A stretch of DNA of 13,421 bases from Enteropsectra breve (taxonomy: Eukaryota; Microsporidia). The translations under genes were made by a program, and so were the position numbers. Numbering within the stretch: position 1 is the stretch's first letter; each line of letters starts with the position of its first letter. Location: assembly GCA_024243835.1 (NCBI GenBank), contig JALPMN010000506.1, positions 1 through 13,421 of the forward strand. The letters run 5' to 3'. The notes under the pieces are model-generated. The model had not been told where the DNA came from and searched no databases. It saw only the letters and a list, made by a program, of their open reading frames with translations. Positions 1-7,341 of the stretch are shown piece after piece.

Positions 1-519
1 TCATTACTGGCATGACACTTCGTCTAAACCGTTAACATGCTCGAAAAGAGTATTAGGCGGAGGTAGTGTAATGATATGGATAGGATTCTGTGCGGGCGGA
101 AAACAGCCATTCATTTTGTAGAATCAATAATGGACAGTAAGAAATACGTTGCTTTACTCAAAAGAGCTTTAGTCCCATTCGCAGCTGAAGTTTTAGGTGG
201 TGATTATGTATTTCAGCAGGATAATGCACCTTGCCACCGAGCTGGAAATACACAGGATTTCTTTGAAACCAAGGGAATTGAGGTAATGGATTGACCATTA
301 AGAAGCCCAGACCTTAATCCAGTTGAAAATCTCTTCGGGCTGCTTGCCAGGAAAGTATATGAGGATGGAAGACAGTTTGAAAGTCTTCAAGCGCTAAAAG
401 CAGCAATAATACTAGCTTGGGGCTCATTTTAAAAAGACAAAACTGATGCACTCATAGCTTCTATGCCAAAACGGATGTTAGATGTCTTAAAAGTCTTTGG
501 TGATTCAATTAAATATTAA
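1..519 (+). pseudogene. Decayed Tc1/mariner (DD34E) transposase, 3' half
   Basis: This is the C-terminal half of a Tc1/mariner DDE transposase, cut at its 5' side by the window edge. Reading starts in frame 2 (WHDTSSKPL, then GGGSVMIWIGF) and moves to frame 1 at the A-run 100-103, which looks one base short. Frame 1 then gives QQDNAPCHRA (catalytic Asp codon 220-222) and SPDLNPVENLFG (catalytic Glu codon 325-327). There are 34 residues between them, the DD34E spacing of the Tc1 branch. An in-frame TGA at 292-294 replaces the usual Trp of the DWP motif, and a TAA interrupts at 430-432. The natural end is the TAA at 517-519. One frameshift and two stops make it a non-functional relic. The first catalytic Asp lies outside the window. 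Confidence 0.9.
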
Positions 520-875
520 AATTTATGCTTTTTTGAGGGTGGCTTTAAGAATTTGCACCAATTTTAAAAAAGCAAAAAATTAAAAATGTCTAAAAATAAA
601 CAGCCAGAATGGAAAAAATTGTCACACTACCAATACTCGTTTAAAAGAGTGTGCTGTGCAAATATTTATTGCTGCTTGCTGTGGCATGCCGTGCGCACCT
701 TCTATTTGTAATTTTAGGGGAGGTGCCAGACCTACAGCCATAAGTCTGACAAAAATCTAGGCTAACAAAGTTGATTTATTCTAGAAGTTTTAAAAAAACT
801 CGTAGAACATTTTAACTATAAAAATTTTAATAAAATTTTAATGATGAAAAATCTTTATTCAGGTTTTAAGGCAGG

Positions 876-927
876 AGGCAGTATGCCAGATAGAGGGCTC
901 TGCTCCTGGTATATCAATATACTGCTT
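876..927. other. Imperfect stem-loop in intergenic DNA
   Basis: GCAGTAT at 878-884 pairs perfectly with ATACTGC at 919-925, and the stem can extend outward to 876/927 with one G-U. Inside it, CCAG (886-889) pairs with CTGG (906-909) and GAG (893-895) with CTC (903-905). The local sequence is less AT-rich than its surroundings. It could be an unannotated structured RNA, a relic of a repeat element, or chance. I do not recognise it as 5S, SRP, RNase P or a spliceosomal RNA. Confidence 0.35.
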
Positions 928-1030
928 AAGCGTAGGCCCCTGCAACGGGAGTCTCACAAACTATTTTTCTAATCTATTATTCATGTTAGTTTGGTGTTAT
1001 TTTAACTATTTTAATGATATTTGTGGTAGG

Positions 1031-1090
1031 CATCGTTCTATACAAGACCTCATCGTTCTATACAAGACCTCATCGTTCTATACAAGACCC
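1031..1090. repeat. Three tandem 20-bp repeats
   Basis: The unit CATCGTTCTATACAAGACCT occurs at 1031-1050, 1051-1070 and 1071-1090. The first two are identical and the third differs only in its last base (C for T). The near identity means the duplication is recent. It lies downstream (3') of the hydrolase gene in non-coding DNA. Confidence 0.97.
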
Positions 1091-1186
1091 AAAATACGTA
1101 TGTAGATAGATAGGCACATGAACCAAAATGAGCAAATCTTTTTTTAACGTGAACAAAAACTTCTGTAGCACAACAATTTAAACTTC

Positions 1187-2317
1187 TTAAATATCTTTTA
1201 TTGCTAAGTCATAGAAGCTGCTGGCCAGCACCTCTACCATTGTGTGTTTTTTATTTGTAAAGAATCCCAGATGCCCGCCCTTTGCCAGAATGAGCCCAAT
1301 ATTTTCATTTTTGCTAATTTCATCGAATGGAATCGCTTCTCGTGGAATAATCGGATCATCAACAGTGTTGATAAAAAGCATCGGTATTTTTATGTCTTTC
1401 AGGTATGTTTTGCAACTTCCGCTCCCGTAGAACTCTTCGATACTCGCTGCCTTGAACACCTTGAGCAGGCACCGATCGATCTCTTTGATGTCTCTGAGTT
1501 TTTCCAAGTTTTCCAGTGGCACCTTCATAGTCCGCTTGATGTACTTTATGTATTTTTTGGTCATGAAGTTTTCCACCAGCTTTGTGAAGAATCCCGAATT
1601 AAAATATGTGTAGAGAAACATAAAATCGAACGGACAGCATATGCCCATGCCCAGCACAAGTCTTGGGTTGCTGTATTCTCCCAGAAACTTTCCGACCCAG
1701 TTTGAGCCCAGACTGAAGCCAATCAGGCTCAGGGCCCCCTCGTAGTTATTTAAAATGTGTTCTACAGCTGTTTTTAGATCTGAAGTGAGCCCGATGTGGC
1801 TGAAGAGATTTGATTTTGGGGGTATTTTTGTCCCTCGCGCGTTGTAGCAAAACACTCTACAGTTTTTCTCCAGAAACACATTTGCCATTCCTTTGATGTA
1901 GCTGCTCTGAGATGATCCGTTAAGGCCGTGGAGCAGCAGCACGTTTCCCTCGATGTTTTTTTTATTTTCCTGCATATCTACGGTGCCTGTGCTTCTGGCA
2001 ACAGTCTTTCTCCGTTCAGATATTTTTTCATTCAGTGCCCCTGGCTCATATATCTCCAAGAGAATTTCACCACCATCCTCCACTTCCAGAATTACATTCA
2101 TTTTTATTGCACTCTTCAAAATTTTGACGTTTCTAAATAATTGATATACTGATTCACTTAGACCGGTGGGAATGAAAAATGCAGGATATATCTTTGTGAG
2201 CAGCAGTGACGATATAAGCGGGCTTTTGGTAAATACTTTGGGCATGTAGACTCTCCTTGAGTAGTATTGTAGCGTATATACAGCAAAGAAAAGGAAGAAG
2301 AGTGCGGATGTAAACAT
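1187..2317 (-). CDS. Membrane alpha/beta hydrolase, ABHD1/3 - YheT family
   Basis: Probable lipid or ester hydrolase of the alpha/beta fold. The protein has 376 residues, typical for the family. Residues 1-17 form a hydrophobic N-terminal segment (FTSALFFLFFAVYTL), as in the membrane-anchored ABHD1/ABHD3 and yeast YMR210W/EHT-type proteins. LLLHGLNG at 127-134 is the oxyanion-hole loop, NARGT at 159-163 matches the family N-x-RG strand, GFSLGS at 200-205 is the nucleophile elbow (Ser202), NTVDDP at 317-322 supplies the acid (Asp320 or 321), and GGHLGFF at 347-353 supplies His349. The catalytic triad is therefore intact. The open frame continues upstream to 2377 but has no ATG there. The first ATG is at 2315-2317, with CCC six bases before it, so I start there. 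It is divergent from FCP1 with a 182-base shared upstream region. Substrate is unknown; related eukaryotic proteins act on phospholipids or make ethyl esters. Confidence 0.9.
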   Translation of the reverse strand: MFTSALFFLFFAVYTLQYYSRRVYMPKVFTKSPLISSLLLTKIYPAFFIPTGLSESVYQLFRNVKILKSAIKMNVILEVEDGGEILLEIYEPGALNEKISERRKTVARSTGTVDMQENKKNIEGNVLLLHGLNGSSQSSYIKGMANVFLEKNCRVFCYNARGTKIPPKSNLFSHIGLTSDLKTAVEHILNNYEGALSLIGFSLGSNWVGKFLGEYSNPRLVLGMGICCPFDFMFLYTYFNSGFFTKLVENFMTKKYIKYIKRTMKVPLENLEKLRDIKEIDRCLLKVFKAASIEEFYGSGSCKTYLKDIKIPMLFINTVDDPIIPREAIPFDEISKNENIGLILAKGGHLGFFTNKKHTMVEVLASSFYDLAIKDI

Positions 2318-2323
2318 AAAGAA

Positions 2324-2326
2324 GGG
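2324..2326 (-). promoter_or_regulatory. Start-proximal CCC motif of the hydrolase gene
   Basis: CCC on the minus strand lies six bases before the ATG at 2317, the same spacing as in the FCP1 and BET4 genes. It resembles the CCC-like signal described next to microsporidian start codons and supports the chosen start. Confidence 0.6.
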
Positions 2327-2489
2327 TATAATATAAAAAATGAAAAAGTGCAAATATAAAATATTTATGAAGCATTTTTATGTATTACAGGAAGAATCAC
2401 ATGATATTTGTTTAATGATTCAAATGCTTTTGGAACATCCACTCTTTCTTTTATGATGCTTCTCATAATATTTAGAAATAAATAAAGTG

Positions 2490-2493
2490 CCCC
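2490..2493 (+). promoter_or_regulatory. Start-proximal CCCC motif of FCP1
   Basis: CCCC lies six bases before the ATG at 2500. It supports translation from the first ATG rather than from Met20. Confidence 0.6.
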
Positions 2494-2499
2494 TGGCTG

Positions 2500-3753
2500 A
2501 TGAAAAGCAAGATACGCAAGGAAAGAAACACCAAAAGAATAAAGCTGGAAGAAAAGATGGACACACCATGCGATCATTCGATAAGGATAGGCACTCTCTG
2601 TGCGATATGCGGCATGGAAATGGAGGGGATGGAGGGTCTTGTGGCAGTTGAGCACAGCACCGACAAAATTTTGCAGACAAAGGCCAGTGCAAGAAAGATC
2701 CAGAAAAATAAAAATATTCAACTGGAGAAAGAGGGGAAGATGATAATGATTCTGGATTTGGATCAAACAGTGCTCCATGCCTCACTGTCTCAGGGAGAAG
2801 AATCTGAAATAGCATTTCTAAGTGATTTTTCGTTTGTGCTGAATAACCGCAAATACAACATTAAATTAAGGCCATTTTTGAATGAGTTTCTGGAATTCAT
2901 CTACAGGCTCTTTGAGATACACGTTTATACGATGGGATCGAGGGAGTATGCGGAGGAAATATGCCGGAGAATAGATCCGGAGGAAAGATACTTCTGCAAC
3001 AGGGTTGTGTCCCGTTCTGAGAACTTTAATGAGCTCCGGAAGAAAATAGACAGAATTACCTGCATTTCAAGAAATGTGGTTATTTTAGATGACAGGGCTG
3101 ATGTTTGGGATTTTAGCCGAAATCTTTTGTTGGTCCGACCGTATTTTTACTATAATCATGTGGATATAAACGATCCAAGGCGGATACTGCAGGAGAGGGC
3201 AGCAAGAAATAATGTAGGTGCTGATGCAGCAGTTGAAGAACTGAGCCGTCTGAATGGAAATGATACAAATGATATAAATGATACAAATGATATAAATGAT
3301 AATGACAATGAGCTGCTGCGTATCAAAAAGTACCTTTCAAAAATTCATAAAAAGTATTTTCAGAGAAAACGGAATATTAAAAAGGTGATGAGCACGAAAA
3401 TACTCAGAGGGCTTACATTTTGGAGCAGAGAGGGGCTGCGAAAGGGCATTGAGAACATGTATGGGCAATTTAGTGAAACAAACCCATCAATAGTTATTGC
3501 CAACACAAGACTTGCGAAGAAATACAAAAAAGTAAATTTAAATGAGAATTGGGTATTTGAATGCATCTATAGAAGAGAAAAAGTGGACTATGAAGGCTTT
3601 ATAATAGAGGACTACAGAGATAAGCATGACGAAGAATACAATAACAATACGCCTAGTTTATATGACGTTAATAATATTGATCAAGAAGAAATAGATAAAT
3701 ATTTGCTGGAGGAAATGGATAAATTCGCTGAAGAGATGGAAAATATCGATTAG
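2500..3753 (+). CDS. FCP1: RNA polymerase II CTD phosphatase FCP1
   Basis: FCP1 removes phosphate (mainly Ser2-P) from the heptad tail of the largest RNA polymerase II subunit so that the enzyme can be recycled; it is nuclear and works with TFIIF. The 417-residue protein is much shorter than yeast Fcp1 (about 730). Domains in order: an N-terminal Cys/His cluster with CDH at 24-26 and LCAICG at 33-38, as in fungal FCP1; the FCPH domain at about 80-235 with the catalytic DLDQT at 86-90 (Asp86 nucleophile, Asp88 acid), KLRPF at 122-126 and LDDR at 196-199; a low-complexity Asn/Asp linker at 253-270; a BRCT domain at about 297-367 with the characteristic Trp351; and an acidic tail ending in a helix-like stretch (380-417) resembling the TFIIF-binding end of other FCP1 proteins. 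All catalytic residues are present. It is convergent with the next gene, with 54 bases between the stops. Confidence 0.94.
   Translation: MKSKIRKERNTKRIKLEEKMDTPCDHSIRIGTLCAICGMEMEGMEGLVAVEHSTDKILQTKASARKIQKNKNIQLEKEGKMIMILDLDQTVLHASLSQGEESEIAFLSDFSFVLNNRKYNIKLRPFLNEFLEFIYRLFEIHVYTMGSREYAEEICRRIDPEERYFCNRVVSRSENFNELRKKIDRITCISRNVVILDDRADVWDFSRNLLLVRPYFYYNHVDINDPRRILQERAARNNVGADAAVEELSRLNGNDTNDINDTNDINDNDNELLRIKKYLSKIHKKYFQRKRNIKKVMSTKILRGLTFWSREGLRKGIENMYGQFSETNPSIVIANTRLAKKYKKVNLNENWVFECIYRREKVDYEGFIIEDYRDKHDEEYNNNTPSLYDVNNIDQEEIDKYLLEEMDKFAEEMENID
3254..3307 (+). repeat. In-frame 18-bp tandem repeat in the FCP1 linker
   Basis: Two adjacent 18-bp copies encode NDTNDI NDTNDI, followed by a degenerate NDNDNE. 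They sit between the phosphatase and BRCT domains, where length change would be tolerated, and are likely polymorphic between strains. Confidence 0.85.
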
Positions 3754-3807
3754 CCATCATAACAAGCACAGTATCTGTTTTTAAATATAATTTATTTGTT
3801 TCCAGAA

Positions 3808-4734
3808 TCATTTCTTTCTTTGCGTTACTTCAATCACTTTGTATTTTAGTAGTTCCTTGGGCTTTTCGGGCTCGCTTCCGTCCAGAGCAGTGGCCTCTTT
3901 GAACTTCTCCAGAATTTCCAAGTTTTGTTCGAGTATTTTGCTTATTTCAAGCACAGAGCTCTTTATTCTGTTGTGATTCTCAATCAAACTGGCAGCCTCT
4001 TCCTTGGTCATCATTTCTGCCTTAGTAACTACGGTGGGCTTAAAAAGCATATCTGAGAGCTTCTTAATACTCGTTGGTGCCTGTGCCTTTTCGCTGGTTG
4101 TAATTAGCACAGGGGAGGGCCCTTTGGCGTGCGGGTATGGCACTTCTCTCTTGTTCTCATCTTCCTCGGCTGATGCATTTCTAGTGCCTATCAATACTTT
4201 TTTAACTGGCTTTGCATCCCTGTCTTTATAAATGTTACTGCTGTCTGCTTTGTATTTATTCTCTTTTATTGCAGATGCAGTTTTGGTATTTAGGATGTCT
4301 TTTTCCTCATTAATGGCTTTAAAATCGCTGGAAATTGATTTAATAAACTCGTTGTTTTGTTTTATGAGCTCCTTGCTTTTTTCTATGATTTTTTTCTTCT
4401 CCTGCTTTTCCTTGCTTATTTTATTCAAGTCTGAGGCCTTCTTTTCTCTCTTTAAGGCGCTTTCTTTTCTGGACATGGCTGATGTCTTTTCGTTGCCAAA
4501 AAGAAGCCTTTCTGTTTTACTCTCGGCTTTTTCTTTATTGGCCGCTGCCTTATCTTTGGAAATACCTGATTTTCCCATGGCATCCTCGGCATCACTAAAA
4601 ACTTCACTGCTTATTTCACTTACTGAAAAGATATCAGCCTTATCAGCAGTTCTTTTTATGAGATTAGAGGAGTTGCTGGCAATTGAATTCGCCAATGTAA
4701 ACTTCGCCAAAGGGAAAGCAATGCTGTAAAACAT
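3808..4734 (-). CDS. Hypothetical charged coiled-coil protein (308 aa)
   Basis: I do not recognise this protein. It is rich in Lys, Glu, Ser and Ala, with no cysteine and no membrane span after residue 20. Two segments look like coiled coil: about 95-150 (EKKASDLNKISKEKQEKKK region) and about 245-290 (ASLIENHNRIKSSVLEISK region). Between them is a basic, probably disordered stretch. The N-terminus (MFYSIAFPLAKFTLANSIAS) is mildly hydrophobic and could be a weak signal peptide, but Lys11 interrupts it. The long frame with biased composition argues that it is real, although this is the only confident gene without CCC before its ATG. CCC instead occurs inside the first codons at 4712-4714, and no alternative ATG fits it. 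A structural or scaffold role is possible; no function can be assigned. Confidence 0.75.
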   Translation of the reverse strand: MFYSIAFPLAKFTLANSIASNSSNLIKRTADKADIFSVSEISSEVFSDAEDAMGKSGISKDKAAANKEKAESKTERLLFGNEKTSAMSRKESALKREKKASDLNKISKEKQEKKKIIEKSKELIKQNNEFIKSISSDFKAINEEKDILNTKTASAIKENKYKADSSNIYKDRDAKPVKKVLIGTRNASAEEDENKREVPYPHAKGPSPVLITTSEKAQAPTSIKKLSDMLFKPTVVTKAEMMTKEEAASLIENHNRIKSSVLEISKILEQNLEILEKFKEATALDGSEPEKPKELLKYKVIEVTQRKK

Positions 4735-5031
4735 ATATAAACAATAGAAAGTCTTTAAATATCTAAGATAAAACAGGCTGTTTGAGAACGAATGAAACTC
4801 AGCACAGAAGCTAAAACACTTTCCTTAAGGGCAAATAAATGCCAAAATCATTCCCATTGGCCGCGCGGTTTTCAGCCAAAAACATTAATTTTAGAAAAGA
4901 AACGGATAGTTTTAAGCTAAACAGTTTCTATGCAGTGCAGCCCAAGTTTTTAAAACAACGGTGTATTGCCAAAGCAGAAATAAATCCAGTTCCAGGAACA
5001 ATGCAATTAAAGAATATCAAACACCATTATT
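4735..5031. other. AT-rich spacer, no gene seen
   Basis: This spacer lies between the coiled-coil gene start and the WOPR gene stop. A 72-codon plus-strand frame beginning at 4839 is composition-poor, overlaps the WOPR 3' end and resembles nothing, so it is not called. The minus-strand bases just upstream of 4734 (TTTATAT) are TATA-like and could serve the coiled-coil gene. Confidence 0.5.
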
Positions 5032-6873
5032 TTACATATTTTCTTTATTTTTTGTGATCTTATCCCTTGTTATAGCGCCCTTTTCCTCTGGCTCGCTGTT
5101 ATTTTCGGCGTTGTTTTCATCTTTGAAGCCATGCTCAATCCCATTTCCTATCAAAGAATCGCTACCATTAAAGCCATTGCTTTTAGCCGTTTCTTTAGCT
5201 TTTACTTTATCATCAAAATACTCGTGTATTTTAAAGGCATTATCATTCCTCAAATAGGCATTTTCATTGCATTTAAGAGTATCATAATATTTGCATACTT
5301 TTTGATATGCATCCAAGTCAATATATCCATAGCTTTCAATAAAAAGAAGATTGCTTTTGTCATCATGGACCGTTTTGAGAGGCAGTTCACTTTTCCTGCT
5401 ATCATTGATGCCTTGGATACTGTTTGTGACATTTTTATCACTGTAAAATTCATTCGCTGTCTCGGGACTTTCTGTCTTTATTGAATCAAAATTATATTCC
5501 TCATGTGAATTTTCTCTCTTTCCCTTTATGAGCCTTAGATCATTTTTCTGCCATAAATTTTCACATGGGAAGGAGGGGCCCTTTGCCCCACTGTCTTCAC
5601 TGCTGTTGCTTTTGTTCTCCGCAAATGTTGAATAGTACGGCTCAGTATGCCTAGTGGGCATGGCTAAGCGTGGTGTCTGGCTCGAAAATGTAGCGAATAC
5701 AAATGGATTGTAGGCACATCCCGTATCCTCGCTATTTTTAATGTGGCCATTGCAGTAGTATTCAGTGTAGTTTTCTGCAAACTTTCTTGAGTTATAAACA
5801 TTCTCGCCAACCGTTACATCCTTCATCAGTTCCCTAAAGTCAATGTCCCCAAAAGAGTCGTAAATCATTTGGTCCAGCGCAAGGCTGTCAAACATGTTGC
5901 AGCATATCCCCTCGTCTTCCCACTTGGACGTGGAATAGGAAATGATGTGGTACTTTCCATCTTCCAGAAAAACAGAGTATGTTTTTTTGACAAGGTGGTG
6001 GTCAATGCCCTTGTAAACCAGAAAAATCCCCTGCACCCTGCTGGGCGTCCAGTTTCTTTTGTCCGTCCATCTCTTAATTCCCGATTCATTTTCATTGTAC
6101 ACAAATATGTCACCCTCCTTAATCAGCTTCTGTTCCATTTCGTTGAGCCTTCTTCTTACCCTTCCCATGAGGCCAGCCTTGGCCCCGAATATAATTTTCT
6201 GGCATTCTCTTTCCGTGTGCACGCACGAGATTATTGAAGCAACGCGTTTAGACTGCTTTGGAGAAGCACTGCTTTTAGATTGGATTGGAGAAGCATTGCT
6301 CTTAGATTGGATTGACTTGTAAAGCGGTTGTGACAGAGCACGAGCTTTAGGCAACATGTATCGCTCATTAAGATTTGCTTCGTTTTCACTAGCCATCGTT
6401 AAATTACTTTTTTTATAATTGCCAAGAGATGTATCCTTAAAGTTGTAATCCTTCTTCATAAGATTGTCCTTCGTATTACACGGGAGATTGCTGTAGTGGC
6501 TCGAAGCAACGGAGGGGCCATAGTCTTCTAGCAAGCAGTTCATTTGGGGGACGCCAGCAAGCACCTCACTATCGGGCGTATAGCTTATAATGATATCATC
6601 GTGGCTTTTGAGTGTATCACAGTTATCTTTTGACTCGGCATAGTTTTTGAAACTATGTACAGTGTTGATGATGTTTTCTTGGTTGCATGGCCTCTCTGTA
6701 TCTAATGCAGCATCACTTTCGTGCATTAGTATTTGACCATCGATTCCACAATCCGAACCGTTGCTCTGAAATACCACACTAGTGGCATATTCATCACTAG
6801 TGGCATATTCGTCGTAGCCATTGGTAGAAGAGCTAGAATCAGTTGCAATATAATCACTATTCATATTACTCAT
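5032..6873 (-). CDS. WOPR-domain transcription factor (Wor1/Ryp1/Gti1/Pac2 family)
   Basis: Sequence-specific DNA-binding regulator of the fungal WOPR family, whose members control cell-type switching, dimorphism, sporulation and virulence (Candida Wor1, Histoplasma Ryp1, fission yeast Gti1 and Pac2). The 613-residue protein has a Ser/Asn/Asp-rich N-terminal region (1-210), a single WOPR domain at about 213-322, and a long low-complexity C-terminal region (323-613). Hallmarks are GLMGRVRRRL at 234-243, GDIFVYNENESGIKRWTD at 254-271, WTPSRVQGIFLVYK at 275-288, KKTYSV at 296-301 and YHIISY at 308-313. The linker between the two WOPR halves is only about 7 residues (289-295), shorter than in most fungal members. 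The ATG is directly preceded by CCCC. The two gene-specific flanks contain in-frame duplications (DEYATS twice; SKSNASPIQ/SKSSASPKQ). The assignment is firm; target genes are unknown. Confidence 0.96.
   Translation of the reverse strand: MSNMNSDYIATDSSSSTNGYDEYATSDEYATSVVFQSNGSDCGIDGQILMHESDAALDTERPCNQENIINTVHSFKNYAESKDNCDTLKSHDDIIISYTPDSEVLAGVPQMNCLLEDYGPSVASSHYSNLPCNTKDNLMKKDYNFKDTSLGNYKKSNLTMASENEANLNERYMLPKARALSQPLYKSIQSKSNASPIQSKSSASPKQSKRVASIISCVHTERECQKIIFGAKAGLMGRVRRRLNEMEQKLIKEGDIFVYNENESGIKRWTDKRNWTPSRVQGIFLVYKGIDHHLVKKTYSVFLEDGKYHIISYSTSKWEDEGICCNMFDSLALDQMIYDSFGDIDFRELMKDVTVGENVYNSRKFAENYTEYYCNGHIKNSEDTGCAYNPFVFATFSSQTPRLAMPTRHTEPYYSTFAENKSNSSEDSGAKGPSFPCENLWQKNDLRLIKGKRENSHEEYNFDSIKTESPETANEFYSDKNVTNSIQGINDSRKSELPLKTVHDDKSNLLFIESYGYIDLDAYQKVCKYYDTLKCNENAYLRNDNAFKIHEYFDDKVKAKETAKSNGFNGSDSLIGNGIEHGFKDENNAENNSEPEEKGAITRDKITKNKENM
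6244..6318 (-). repeat. 27-bp in-frame tandem repeat in the WOPR gene
   Basis: Two full 27-bp units plus a partial third encode SKSNASPIQ SKSSASPKQ SK, just before the WOPR domain. The Ser-Pro dipeptides and basic residues could be phosphosites or a nuclear localisation patch; this is inference. Confidence 0.8.
6778..6813 (-). repeat. 18-bp in-frame tandem duplication in the WOPR gene
   Basis: Two adjacent 18-bp units, differing by one base, encode DEYATS DEYATS at residues 21-32. This is a recent duplication in the disordered N-terminal region. Confidence 0.9.
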
Positions 6874-6877
6874 GGGG
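6874..6877 (-). promoter_or_regulatory. CCCC directly before the WOPR gene ATG
   Basis: CCCC on the minus strand abuts the ATG at 6873 with no spacer. This favours the first ATG over Met4. Confidence 0.6.
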
Positions 6878-7011
6878 AAGCATATTCTGTCTCTATAAAT
6901 CTTATTTGTCTGATTTTTTTCTTATCAAAAATTGAACAGTATTGGAAAATATACTTGAGAAGACACTGCATAAACGAACTTGTATTTATAGTTATGTGCA
7001 TAAGCTGATGT

Positions 7012-7064
7012 AAACAAATTTGAGGATTTTGTTTATTCTATGAAACAAATTTGCAGATTTTGTT
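7012..7064. repeat. Imperfect 31-bp spaced direct repeat
   Basis: AAACAAATTTG followed two bases later by GATTTTGTT occurs at 7012 and again at 7043, with period 31. It overlaps the end of the doubtful small ORF at 7033-7326. Confidence 0.8.
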
Positions 7065-7326
7065 GCTTTTTCCTGTAAACAAGTGATATTTTAAGCATAA
7101 TATATGGTTGATATTGATAAATTTTACTGGATAGGCAGTGCGCAAGAGAATCTCGCATTGATTCTGGATCTACATTCATCGCCTTCTCGCGTGTCTCTTT
7201 TTCAGCTATCTGCGCATTTTTCACATTATAAATTTGATAAAAAATGCCAATAGGGCATTTTTTGCTTTTGGACTGATTGGCAAAAATGCTGGTGCAGGAC
7301 ATTAGAACAAATACACATTGCGACAT
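7033..7326 (-). CDS. Possible small secreted protein (97 aa), uncertain
   Basis: From the first ATG (7326) the frame encodes 97 residues. The N-terminus, MSQCVFVLMSCTSIFA, followed by a polar stretch (NQSKSKKC), looks like a cleavable signal peptide with cleavage after Ala16. The rest is mixed polar and ends QNLQICFIE, with no ER-retention signal. I recognise no domain. Its frame extends upstream to GTG at 7341 without another ATG. Against it: no C-run precedes the start, and the last codons fall in an AT-rich direct repeat, so it may be a chance frame. If real, it would be a candidate secreted protein. Confidence 0.3.
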   Translation of the reverse strand: MSQCVFVLMSCTSIFANQSKSKKCPIGIFYQIYNVKNAQIAEKETREKAMNVDPESMRDSLAHCLSSKIYQYQPYIMLKISLVYRKKQQNLQICFIE

Positions 7327-7341
7327 CAGAAAAAGACGCAC

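Larger units (their letters stand above)
520..1186. other. Gene-free stretch between transposon relic and hydrolase
   Basis: No credible ORF is seen on either strand. The first 100 bases are probably the 3' non-coding end of the Tc1-like element. The string GTCACACTA at 621-629 resembles the terminal bases of some Tc1 inverted repeats followed by TA, but the 5' end is outside the window, so this is only a candidate boundary. The stretch also holds a possible stem-loop (876-927) and three tandem 20-bp repeats (1031-1090). No tRNA B-box or other RNA gene signature was found by eye. Confidence 0.6.

Noticed and set aside
621..629. Exact 3' end of the Tc1-like element
   Set aside because: The matching 5' inverted repeat is outside the window, so the boundary is mentioned only as a candidate and not called as a feature.
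520..1186. tRNA, 5S rRNA, SRP RNA or RNase P RNA in the gene-free DNA
   Set aside because: No B-box, 5S core, SRP helix 8 or RNase P conserved strings could be found on either strand by eye.
1244..1705. A 153-codon plus-strand frame inside the hydrolase gene
   Set aside because: It is antisense to a clear alpha/beta hydrolase with an intact triad; its translation resembles no family.
2034..2047. AGTGCCCCTGGCT shared by the hydrolase coding region and the FCP1 start region (2486-2498)
   Set aside because: A 13-base match on the same strand with no flanking similarity; most likely coincidence.
2318..2353. Hydrolase start at the TTG at 2353, giving 388 residues
   Set aside because: A eukaryotic gene would not be expected to start at TTG; the first ATG (2317) has the CCC motif at the usual distance.
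4232..4729. A 165-codon hydrophobic plus-strand frame
   Set aside because: It is the antisense shadow of the Lys/Glu/Ser-rich coiled-coil gene, which automatically gives Leu/Phe/Ser-rich peptides.
4839..5057. 72-codon plus-strand frame in the spacer, with GGG nearby upstream
   Set aside because: No recognisable motif, overlap with the WOPR gene end, and weak composition; GGG alone is not enough.
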